DNA from: Meghimatium bilineatum | Lineage: Eukaryota > Mollusca > Gastropoda > Stylommatophora > Philomycidae | DNA length: 64,000 nt | Assembly (NCBI GenBank): GCA_034231615.1 | Contig: CM067317.1 | Coordinates: 49,868,282 to 49,932,281 of the forward strand | Reading direction: 5' to 3' | Shown: piece by piece, positions 1-11,000 of the stretch | How positions within the stretch are numbered: the first letter of the stretch is position 1 | How the letters are laid out: every line of letters starts with the position of its first letter | The notes under the pieces: model-generated | The model's database searches: none | The model's input: the letters and a program-made list of their open reading frames with translations, nothing else | Told to the model about the DNA's origin: nothing | Made by a program: the position numbers and the translations under genes

Positions 1-3000
1 TGGAGCGATAGATGATAGATGGAGCGATAGATGATAGATGGAGCGATAGATGAACAAATGGAGCGATAGATGAACAAATGGAGCGATAGATGATAGATGG
101 AGCGATATATGAACGATGGAGCGATAGATGATAGATGGAGCGATAGATGATAGATGGAGCGATAGATGATAGATGGAGCGATATATGAACGATGGAGCGA
201 TAGATGATAGATGGAGCGATAGATGATAGATGGAGCGATAGATGATAGATAGAGCGATAGATGAACGATGGAGCGATAGATGATATATGGAGCGATAGAT
301 GATAGATGGAGCGATAGATGATAGATGGAGCGATAGATGATAGATGGAGCGATAGATGATAGATGGAGCGATAGATGATAGATGGAGCGATATATGAACG
401 ATGGAGCGATAGATGATAGATGGAGCGATAGATGATAGATGGAGCGATAGATGATAGATGGAGCGATATATGAACGATGGAGCGATAGATGATAGATGGA
501 GCGATAGATGATAGATGGAGCGATAGATGATAGATAGAGCGATAGATGAACGATGGAGCGATAGATGATAGATGGAGCGATAGATGAACGATGGAGCGAT
601 AGATGATAGATGGAGCGATAGATGAACGATGGAGCGATAGATGATAGATGGAGCGATAGATGATAGATGGAGCGATAGATGAACGATGGAGCGATAGGTG
701 ATAGATGGAGCGATAGATGATAGATGGAGCGATAGATGATAGATGGAGCGATAGATGATAGATGGAGCGATAGATGATAGATGGAGCGATATATGAACGA
801 TGGAGCGATAGATGATAGATGGAGCGATAGATGATAGATGGAGCGATAGATGATAGATAGAGCGATAGATGAACGATGGAGCGATAGATGATAGATGGAG
901 CGATAGATGAACGATGGAGCGATAGATGATAGATGGAGCGATAGATGAACGATGGAGCGATAGATGATAGATGGAGCGATAGATGATAGATGGAGCGATA
1001 GATGATAGATGGAGTGATAGATGATCGATGGAGGGATAGATTAACAAATGGAGCGATAGATGATAGATGGAGCGATAGATGATAGATGGAGCGATAGATG
1101 ATAGATGGAGCGATAGATGAACGATGGAGCGATAGATGAACAAATGGAACGATAGATGAACAAATGGAGCGATGGATGATAGATGGAGCGATAGATGAAC
1201 GATGGAGCGATAGATGATAGATGGAGCGATAGATGATAGATGGAGCGATAGATGAACGATGGAGCGAAAGATAATAGATGGAGCGATAGATGATAGATGG
1301 AGCGATAGATGATAGATGCAGGGATATATGAACAAATGAAGCGATAGATGATAGATGGAGCGATAGATGATAGATGGAGCGATAGATGATAGATGGAGCG
1401 ATAGATGAACGATGGAGCGATAGATGATAGATGGAGCGATAGATGAACAAATGGAGGGATAGATGATAGATGGATCGATAGATGAACAAATGGAGGGATA
1501 GATGAACAAATGGAGCGATAGATGAACAAATGGAGCGATAGATGTACAAATGGAGCGATAGATGAACGATGGAGCGATATATGAACAAATGGAGCGATAG
1601 ATGAACAAATGGAGCGATAGATGAACAAATGGACCGATAGATGATAGATGGAGCGATAGATGATAGATGGAGCGATAGATGAACAAATGGAGGGGTAGAT
1701 GAACAAATGGAGCGATAGATGAACAAATGGAGCGATAGATGAACAAATGGAGCGATAGATGAACAAATGGAGCGATAGATGAAAAATGGAGCGATAGATG
1801 AACGATGGAGCGATAGATGAACAAATTGAGCGATAGATGAACAAATGGAGCGATAGATGAAAAATGGAGCTATAGATGAACGATGGAGCGATAGATGAAC
1901 AAATGGAGAGATAGATGAACAAATGCAGCGATAGATGAACAATGGAGCGATAGATGAACAATGGAGCGATAGATGGAGCGATAGATGAACAAATGAAGCG
2001 ATAGATGGAGCGATATATGAACGATGGAGCGATAGATGGAGCGATAGATGAACGATGGAGCGATAGATGAACAAATGGAGCGATAGATGGAGCGATAGAT
2101 GAACAATGGAGCGATAGATGGAGCGATAGATGAACGATGGAGCGATAGATGAACGAATGGAGCGATAGATGAACGATGGAGCGATAGATGAACGATGGAG
2201 AGATAGATGAACAAATAGAGCGATAGATGAACAAATAGAGCGATAGATGAACAAATAGAGCGATAGATGAACAAATAGAGCGATAGATGAACGAATGGAG
2301 CGATAGATGAACAAATAGAGCGATAGATGAACAAATAGAGCGATAGATGAACGAATGGAGCGATAGATGAACAAATATAGCGATAGATGAACAAATAGAG
2401 TGATAGATGAACAAATAGAGCGATAGATGAACGAATGGAGCGATAGATGAACGAATGGAGCGATAGATGAACGATGGAGCGATAGATGAACAATGGAGCG
2501 ATAGATGGAGCGATAGATGAACAATGGAGCGATAGATGGAGCGATAGATGGAGCGATAGATGGAGCGATAGATGAACGATGGAGCGATAGATAGAGCGAT
2601 AGATGAACAATGGAGCGATAGATGAACGAATGGAGCGATAGATGAACGATGGAGCTATAGATGAACAATGGAGCGATAGATGGAGCGATAGATCAACAAT
2701 GGAGCGATAGATGGAGCGATAGATGGAGCGATAGATGGAGCGATAGATAAACGATGGAGCGATAGATGGAGCGATAGATGGAGCGATAGATGGAGCGATA
2801 GATGAACGATGGAGCGATAGATGGAGCGATAGATGAACAATGGAGCGATAGATGAACGAATGGAGCGATAGATGGAGCGATAGATGAACAATGGAGCGAT
2901 AGATGAACGAATTGAGTGATAGATGGAGCGATAGATGGAGCGATAGATGAACAATGGAGCGATAGATGGAGCGATAGATGGAGCGATAGATGGAGCGATA

Positions 3001-4280
3001 GATGGAGCGATAGATGAACGATGGAGCGATAGATGGAGCGATAGATGAACAATGGAGCGATATATGAACGAATGGAGCGATAGATGAACGATGGAGCGAT
3101 AGATGAACAATGGAGCGATAGATGGAGCGATAGATGAACAATGGAGCGATAGATGGAGCGATAGATAGAGTGATAGATGAACGAATTGAGGGATAGATGA
3201 ACGGATGTAGCAATAGATGAACGATGTAGCAATAGATGAACGATGTAGCAATAGATGAACGATGTAGCAATAGATGAACGAATGGAGGGATAGATGAACG
3301 ATGGAGCGATAGATGAACGATGTAGCAATAGATGAACGAATGGAGGGATAGATGAACGGATGTAGCAATAGATGAACGATGTAGCAATAGATGAACGATG
3401 TAGCAATAGATGAACGATGTAGCAATAGATGAACGAATGGAGGGATAGATGAACGGATGTAGCAATAGATGAACGATGTAGCAATAGATGAACGGATGTA
3501 GCAATAGATGAACGATGTAGCAATAGATGAACGATGTAACAATAGATGAACGGATGTAGCAATAGATGAACGATGTAGCAATAGATGAACGATGTAGCAA
3601 TAGATGAACGAATGAAGGGATAGATGAACAGATGTAGCAATAGATGAACGATGTAGCAATAGATGAACGGATGTAGCAATAGATGAACGGATGTAGCAAT
3701 AGATGAACGATGTAGCAATAGATGAACGATGTAGCAATAGATGAACGGATGTAGCAATAGATGAACGATGTAGCAATAGATGAACGATGTAGCAATAGAT
3801 GAACGAATGGAGGGATAGATGAACAGATGTAGCAATAGATGAACGATGTAGCAATAGATTAACGATGTAGCAATAGATGAACGATGTAACAATAGATGAA
3901 CGATGTAGCGATAGATGAACGATGGAGCGATAGATGAACGATGGAGCGATAGATGAACGATGGAGCGATAGATGAACGGATGTAGCGATAGATGAACGAT
4001 GGAGCGATAGATGAACGGATGTAGCGATAGATGAATGATGGAGCGATAGATGAACGGATGTAGCGATAGATGAATGATGGAGCGATAGATGAACGGATGT
4101 AGCAATAGATGAACAATGGAGCGATAGATGAACGGATGTAGCGATAGATTAACGATGGAGCGATAGATGAACGGATGTAGCGATAGATGAACGATGGAGC
4201 GATAGATGAACGGATGTAGCGATAGATGAACGATGGAGCGATAGATGAACGGATTGAGAGTTAGATGAGCGGATGAACAG
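1..4280. repeat. GATAGATG-type satellite array (12/19/20-bp monomers), cut by window edge
   Basis: Head-to-tail variants of a 19-bp unit such as GATAGATGATAGATGGAGC or GATAGATGAACGATGGAGC, a 20-bp form (GATAGATGAACAAATGGAGC) and a 12-bp form (GATAGATGGAGC). The array is organised in blocks. About 1-1440 is mostly 19-mers. About 1440-2450 is rich in the 20-mer. About 1960-3180 is interspersed with 12-mers. About 3200-3880 carries a GTAGCAATAGATGAACG variant. About 3980-4255 is a 39-bp dimer (19+20). The array starts outside the window and decays at 4255-4280. No TAA, TAG or TGA occurs in any frame of the common units on the minus strand, so frames of 399 to 641 codons arise there by composition. 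These are not genes. Confidence 0.97.
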
Positions 4281-4920
4281 GGAGAAAAACGTATCATATT
4301 TATACCACATTGTTTATGTGATTGCATGCATAAATTCGCGCATAAATACACTAGCCGGAGCGTATAAATGGAAAATATACACCTAAACTAAAACTGAATA
4401 AATGCATTTTAACTTCCCATTCATAAGTACATTGCAGAAATACCTCATTGACAACTTCTGGGCCAAAGAACCACCTACGTCATCCGGGATAATGCACGAA
4501 AAAAACCATCAAGAAATATCAGATTGTTATGTTTGTTATTAATATGCATAACATTTGATGGTGTATCTACGTGTGCTGTATAAAGAATATGGTACCATAG
4601 TTTAGATATCAATTTACAAGTTGTTGGCGCGAATTCTAATATGGTCCGTCTTTGAAGAATTGTAGGCATGAGTTGTATCCTGCATCAGCCACGGCCACCG
4701 TAATATTATAGCCTATGGCTACGTAGTTCATCTTGTCTAACTCACGGATTATCCATGATTTTCAATGGCGAGCAAAAAAATGGACAAAGTGACTAATATA
4801 AAGCGCGGATAATTCAGGAGGGCCAAGATTAATGACACAGTCCGCATAGCTTGATAACTGAAGATAGCTGTTCATGGGATAATCATTGCACATCAAGCCG
4901 TGCTCAAATTTCAGACGGGT
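4281..4920. other. Unique-looking spacer between satellite and 71-bp repeat
   Basis: No recognisable coding sequence, RNA gene or repeat. The only frame of note is 64 codons on the minus strand (4475-4669), without similarity I recognise. Confidence 0.5.
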
Positions 4921-5638
4921 CCTTTGTAACAGAATCATCACTGCAGTATGGCTAGACTTTCAAACATCGAGGAGGACAAACAAAATAGCGTACCTTGTGA
5001 CAGAATCATCACTGCAGTATGGCTAGACTTTCAAACATCGAGGAAGACAAACAAAATAGCGTACCTTGTAAGAGAATCATCACTGCAGTATGGTTAGTCT
5101 TGCAAACATCGAGGAAGACAAACAAAATAGCATACCTTGTGACAGAATCATCACTGCAGTATGGTTAGTCTTGCAAACATCGAGGAGGACAAACAAAATA
5201 GCGTACCTTGTGACAGAATCATCACTGCAGTATGGTTAGTCTTGCAAACATCGAGGAAGACAAACAAAATAGCATACCTTGTGACAGAATCATCACTGCA
5301 GTATGGTTAGTCTTGCAAACATCGAGGAGGACAAACAAAATAGCGTACCTTGTGACAGAATCATCACTGCAGTATTGCTAGACTTGCAAACATCGAGGAG
5401 GACAAACAAAATAGCGTACCTTGTGACAGAATCATCACTGCAGTATGGCTAGACTTGCAAACATCGAGGAGGATAAACAAAATAGCGTACCTTGTGACAG
5501 AATCATCACTGCAGTATTGCTAGACTTGCAAACATCGAGGAGGACAAAAAAAATAGCGTACCTTGTGACAGAATCATCACTGCAGTATTGCTAGACTTGC
5601 AAACATCGAGGAGGACAAACAAAATAGCATACCTTGTG
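4921..5638. repeat. 71-bp tandem repeat, ten copies
   Basis: The phrase AGAATCATCACTGCAGTAT recurs at 4931, 5002, 5073, 5144, 5215, 5286, 5357, 5428, 5499 and 5570, an exact 71-bp period. Three variant classes form runs: TAGACTTTCAAAC in copies 1-2, TAGTCTTGCAAAC in 3-6 and TAGACTTGCAAAC in 7-10. The motifs AGCGTACC and AGCATACC alternate in copies 3-6. No ORF crosses it. Confidence 0.97.
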
Positions 5639-6099
5639 GCGAATCCTGATATTGTGTTCATCTAATTGATGTTAATATCATCTGATCAAATGACACTCTG
5701 GTGATACATGATATAGTTGATCCTGACTGTGATGATATTGTGTGATCAAATAAGTTAATGTCTCCGGAATGAAGGCAGGTTGAAATGGATCTTAAAAACC
5801 CTTACCTTTGTTAGAGTTCATGGACCGCAGGAACAGCAACTTTGCCTTTGTAGTAAGTAAAAAAGTAAATTTAGCCCATATCATTTATAGCTAATAAACC
5901 GTAGAGTTGAGAAATGTTAGCAATCTCACATGTCAGTGGCTCGGCTTTATGATGGCAGTATCCACCATTACACGATGGCTGACTAACAGTTCCAGTGTTC
6001 TGTTGGTTGAAAAACATTCTTCTAAGCTCACAGTAACGTTCATTTCTGGCATTACGAGATCATCGATGTGTTTCCTAGCAACTGACTTAGAAAGCTAAG
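5639..6099. other. AT-rich spacer, nothing recognised
   Basis: Contains a 63-codon plus-strand frame (5907-6098) that resembles nothing I know. No repeat structure seen. Confidence 0.4.
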
Positions 6100-6600
6100 A
6101 TGTCATCATCATCAAGTGCAGTCTCCGCAACGAAGGTTGGCTGCAACGGATCTCCAACATACCCTGTCTCTTGTCTTGGTGGTGCATTCTGCTATACTGT
6201 AACCTGTCCATCGTGTGATGTTACGCTCACACTTGTATCTCTGCCTACCTCTTGCTCGCCTCCCCTTGGCTTTGCCCTCAAGTAAGGTCTTCAATATGGT
6301 GTCATGTCTTTTAATGCGTCCAAAATACTTTATTTGCCTGATCTTTAATTCTCTTAGTAGTTCTTTCTTCATATTAAGTGTCTTTCGTACCTCTTTATTT
6401 GTTTTCTTCTCTTTCCATGATGTTCTCCCTATTCTTCTATATACCCACATCTCAAAGGCATCAATTCTGTCTTCTAATTGTTTATTTAGTGTCCATGTTT
6501 CTGAACTATACATTAATATAGAGTAGATATAGCATTTTATAATTCGCATGTAAAACCTGATATCTTTTAATGTTTTAAAAACTTATTTACAAGCATACTC
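6100..6600 (-). mobile_element. RTE-like LINE 3' fragment (family RTE-b), reverse transcriptase C-terminus
   Basis: A minus-strand frame of 145 codons (6112-6549) carries the C-terminal part of an RTE-type reverse transcriptase: SETWTLNKQLEDRIDAFEMW, then YRRIGRTSWKEKK and KYFGRIKRHD, then a basic G-R-x-x-G-R-Q-R box. Such blocks follow the RT palm in RTE-type polyproteins. Endonuclease and palm domains are absent, so the copy is 5'-truncated. On the minus strand it ends in a TGATGATGATG stretch (plus coordinates 6101-6115), like the short tandem tails of RTE elements. Related copies lie at 30537-30900 (-) and 38160-38264/39264-39650 (+). Confidence 0.8.
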
Positions 6601-6614
6601 AATTCTTATTTTAT

Positions 6615-6705
6615 TTTTTCTCTCTCAAACTCCTGCAGATTAGCAGAATGTAATTCAAAGAACGGAATGCCCTGTACCATGGTTTACATCTTGGCTGTGA
6701 TATGT
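6615..6705 (-). mobile_element. SINE-A fragment (3' part)
   Basis: Matches the reverse complement of the SINE-A 3' region: CTCAAACTCCTGCAGATTAG then GTAATTC...GAACGGAATG and GTACCATGGTTTACA. The 5' half is missing. Confidence 0.7.
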
Positions 6706-7538
6706 GAAACACTAAAGGTAGTGAAATGTTGACGGTGGCTTATAATTTTAATTTAGTGTGGCAACCACAAGCCTCAAAATTTACCATGATTAAACTGAAC
6801 TATGAAAGACCACTGAAATCTTATTCAACAGTTTACCTTCATATTTGTTTTGTAAGGTGTTCCTTCATATCATTTTTATTTTAGGCTGATTCTAGTATTC
6901 GATGTAACACTAGGCGACCAACGCATATACATGATGATGATGGTGTTCCTCCTTCGCAAGCGAAGATGAGCATGGCATGAAAAAAAATATATATATATTT
7001 ATAATTAAAATTGGTAATTAACTAATTTAGTTTGTGAGTTCGTAGATGCCCGATGAGTCCGATTCGTGCACGGAAAGTTATATTGCAGTGCATGCAGGAG
7101 TGCTGAAGGTTCGGGGTAGGAGAATTTACGGATTTGTCCTTCTGCTTCTTGCGCTTGTAGATTGCCTGCAGTGTTCTTTCTTTTTCAAATTTCGTGATGC
7201 CAGCAGTGATCTGAGTGTGCCAGACTGAACGATCAAGTACTGTAGTCTCCCAGGAGCTAGAATCGATGCTGCAGTTCTTGAGAGAGCTTTTTAAGCATAC
7301 GCATAGAACATTGCAATTGGTGAATTAGGGATAGAACTAGATCATTTGAGAGGGAGGGACGATTTAAAAGTGAGAAAGTCGCTCTATAGTGAACTTAAGA
7401 TACTGTATTTGAAAGAATGTCAAAAATATAATGTGAAAATCTGCAAAGAAAAAAAACCACTGAAGTTATCCGAGTACCTCGTCTTCGATAATGGGGTCAT
7501 GCACACTCATCGGGATACTCTTCTAATAGTTTTATTTG
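6706..7538. other. Spacer, nothing recognised
   Basis: AT-rich. A 60-codon plus frame (7046-7228) and the start of a 105-codon frame (7346-7663) show no motif I recognise. A short TA run lies near 6990-7002. Confidence 0.4.
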
Positions 7539-7595
7539 TGATTTCATTGACTGTCGATACAAAGTATATACAGAGTAACCAATACAAATCACTTA
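7539..7595. repeat. Short direct repeat of the sequence at the far side of LINE-I
   Basis: GTGATTTCATTGACTGTCGA followed by a TACAAAG block and TAACCAAT resembles 11932-11968 (GTGATTTTCATTAGCTGTCG, ACAAAG, TAACCAAT) in the same orientation, with about 10 extra bases here. The two copies bracket LINE-I, although this one is about 500 bases past its 3' tail. Confidence 0.55.
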
Positions 7596-7614
7596 TAGTC
7601 AAATTGTGTCCTAC

Positions 7615-7700
7615 TTCTTATTCTGCGTTTCGTTCTCAAACTCCCACCGGATCTCTCTTATAGCAGAACAAGGTCCTAATGAAAAGGTTCTAATGATTTT
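7615..7700 (-). mobile_element. SINE-B fragment
   Basis: TTCGTTCTCAAACTCCCACC followed by GGATCTCTCTTATAGCAGAACAAGG matches the 3' end of SINE-B (reverse complement). Only the tail region remains. Confidence 0.65.
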
Positions 7701-8040
7701 CACTAGGATGTTAGTCTAGAAAACAGAAATGCATCGTATGACCATTTCATTTGCACCAATGGCCCGGTAAATCCGACTTCAAATTTGATAACCAATAGGT
7801 TCAGTGTTTTTGCCAAATGCACTGAACAATGGACGCATGTAATCGTATCAATAGTATAATAAGCTAGACGTACTAGAGAACTTGTTCCAGTACTTACACG
7901 CTGGTCACCCAACTGGTTACAACGCTATTCGCCGTTGTCTTACGACGCTATTGACATCTACACAGACGCCTATCGCTCAATATTAAAGAATTAACCTCGC
8001 CAGTTATTTTTTTTTAACCAGCGATGTTCAATCGTGACCA
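7701..8040. other. Spacer upstream of the LINE-I tail
   Basis: Nothing recognised. A 69-codon minus frame (7703-7912) has no known motif. Confidence 0.4.
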
Positions 8041-8059
8041 TCACTACACATAAAGCTGG

Positions 8060-11000
8060 TCCAATTTAAAGTGTCCTTCTTCTTCTTCTTCTTTCGTTCA
8101 CTTGAAACATGTCTATATCTGTAATTCTGTCTCCTTAATAAAACTCACTGTCTTTTGTAGTTCATACAGTGTCCCATAGAGTTTTGATTCCAGTGTTGTT
8201 TCCTCTGGCCAATATGTCTGCCTCAGCGTTTCATGCTCAGAACACTCTTGAAGTATATGTTTGGCACTCTGTGCTGCCTGTCCACATGTACACATGGCCG
8301 TGTTGCCAATCTTGAACTTTGTATACATGTGACTGCGGAGTCGGTTGTGTCCTGTTCTGAGACGTAGAATTATAACTTGTTCTGATCTGTTCATATTGTG
8401 ATAGTCATCTTGTGTTGGTGTTTGTGGCTTTCTTATTGACTTTATCATCTGTTTTTTCTGATGGTAGGTGATTGGTATATCTGGTTGGTCTTCGGCAGCA
8501 CCTTCCTTAGCCAGTTGGTCTGCTTTTTCATTTCCTGGTATTCCACAGTGAGAGGGTATCCACTGCATGGTTACCCTATACTGGTAAGACAATTCGCTAA
8601 GTAGTTTTTTTAAGTCTGTTAGTTTTCCAGACTGGAGAGCTTGAAGCACTGACCTTGCATCTGTCAGGAATACCACAGGCTGTAGGTCAGAGTTGGAGTT
8701 CAGCAGTTTTTTAACTGCCACACTAATTGCCTGGATTTCTGCATCATAATTATTGCAGAATTTTCCTGTCGGTGTTCTGATTGTATCTCTAGGCTTGTGT
8801 GGATATTCTATATATACACCTGCACCTCCATTCCTCACAGCATTCTGTGCTGACCCATCTGTGTACACTCTGACCCATATATCTTGTGGATATTCCTCAT
8901 CCAGGAAACTGAGGGTGATTGTCATTCGCTGCACACTGTTCTGTTCGTCCTCGCTTAGTATTCCTTTCACATGGGTCTGAATGTATATTGGCATTCCATG
9001 GCTTTCACTCCACGGGGTTTGCTCTGGTACAGACCTTAAGGGGCTGCCAACTTCAGGTAGGTCTGTAAGTTGTCTACGGAGTCGTTTAGCTTGATGGATA
9101 AAGCTGCTCCTTTTCAGTCGTCCCATTGCTAGATTTTGGAATCTTTCCTTCATTGGATGACTTGGCATACACTGAAACTTTTCTGCTTGAATTAGTACTT
9201 TTGTGTCTCTGCGTTCGCCAAGTGTTTGCATTCTTCCCATTTTCTGCATCTCTGCTATGGGTGTTGATTTCATTGCTCCCAACATTATTCTAAGTGCCTG
9301 GTTTTGCACTTTATCTAGATCTTGTAATGTGGTGTTTGATGCAGGACACCACGCAGCTGAACCGTATTCCAGGTGTGGTCTTATGCCTTGCTGGTAAACT
9401 TTACTGAGTATATTTCCACTGGCTCCCCATGTGGTTCCACTTAGTTTTCTCAGGATAGCTAGCTTCCTCCTGGCTTTTGTTGTTGCTTTGTTTATGTGCT
9501 GCTTCCATGTCAGCTTATCATCAAAAGTAACTCCGAGGTATGTGGGTTGTTTGTCTTCTTTCAAGAGCTCTCCATCTATCTTGATATGACCAGCTTTTTG
9601 TTTTGGTGAGAGGGTAAAGAGTGTAGTGCTGCACTTATCTGTGTTAATGCTGACGCACCATCTATTAGCCCATAAGGTTAGGGCATCGATAGCTCTTTGT
9701 ATTTGTTTAGTGGCCACTGTTGCATGTTCTTCCGTGCACCAGATCACCAGGTCGTCAGCATACATTGCCACTTTGATCCCGTGAGGTAGTTCAGCAACTA
9801 GGTCATTGATGTAAACCAAGAAAAGTGTGGGTGACAGGACTCCTCCCTGGGGGACTCCATGACGCAGTAGAACTTTCTTGCTCTTGCGACCATCTAATTG
9901 TACCCTGGCTCTTCTATTATGCAGGTATGCTTTTACCCATTTGTACATTCTTGAGCTAACCCTGCAATTTCGCAATTTCTTTAGGAGCCCTTCTTTCCAG
10001 ACCTTATCAAATGCTTTCCTGAGGTCTATCCATGCTGCTAGTACCAGTTTCTTTTCTTGGAAGGCATCCTCAATCTCTTGGGAGAGGTAGGTTGTCTGAT
10101 CTTCAGTAGAGTAGCACTGTCTGAAACCTGCTTGCTGTGATACCAGAAGGTTTTCACTTTCAAGGTACCACTGCATCCTAAGATTGATAATGCGTTCCAT
10201 TGTTTTACATAGACAGCTTGTGAGGCTGATGGGCCTGTAGTTGGAGACTGTGTTGCCATCTTTTCCTGATTTGAGGAGTGGTATCATTATTGCTTCTCTC
10301 CACGCCTGTGGTACATTACCTGTGGACCAGCTTGTGTTAAAGATCTGCAGTAGCTTTGCTCTTGCTGCACTTCCCAGGTTTCTAATCATTTCATTGGACA
10401 CTCCATCAGCTCCAGGGGACTTTTTCATTTTCAATTTGGATATTGCATGCTCCAGTTCTCTCATTGTGATAGGTGCCTCCATGACTTCAGGTATAGGTTC
10501 ACCTTGTCCAATGTTTTGCTGGTTCTCTCGAACCTCCTGTTGTTTGTCTGGGCTGACTTTGACGTTATTGTCTTCTGCAAAGGAATCTGCAAAGTAATCA
10601 GCTGCATGTTTACCTGTTAAAATGTTTCTATCTTTATACAGTGTGATCTTGGTATTTCTCCCTGTACCTTCATCATTTAGTTGTTTTACAAGTTTCCATA
10701 ATTTCCTAGTATCTCTTTCTAGGTTCAGCGACTCTGTTTTTTCTTTCCAGCTGCTCCGTCTGGCTTGTAACTTGGCTCTTTGAAATTTAGCCTTTGTTTG
10801 CTGATATTTGTTGTGATGTTCTTGGCTAGGTCTGTTCTCGGCCTGCTTTCTAGATGTTTCCATCTCATTTTGCAGCTTTTCCAGTTCATCATTCCAGTAG
10901 GGTTTGTAGTTTTTGCGTGCCCCCCTGGGTATGGTTTTACTAGCAGCATGTAGTATACATCTATTAAATTCACTCACTGCTCTATTGATGTCTTTGTCCA

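Noticed and set aside
1041-4351. Long minus-strand frames (457, 641, 399 and 552 codons) encoding FIYRSIVHLSLH-type repeats
   Set aside because: The satellite units have no stop in any minus-strand frame. Units of 19 and 20 bp rotate frames, several frames are open at once, and no conserved domain or flanking coding context exists.
4921-5638. CRISPR-like array (regular 71-bp spacing)
   Set aside because: Whole units repeat, with no unique spacers, in an animal genome. It is an ordinary tandem repeat. The same applies to the 27-, 28- and 20-bp arrays.
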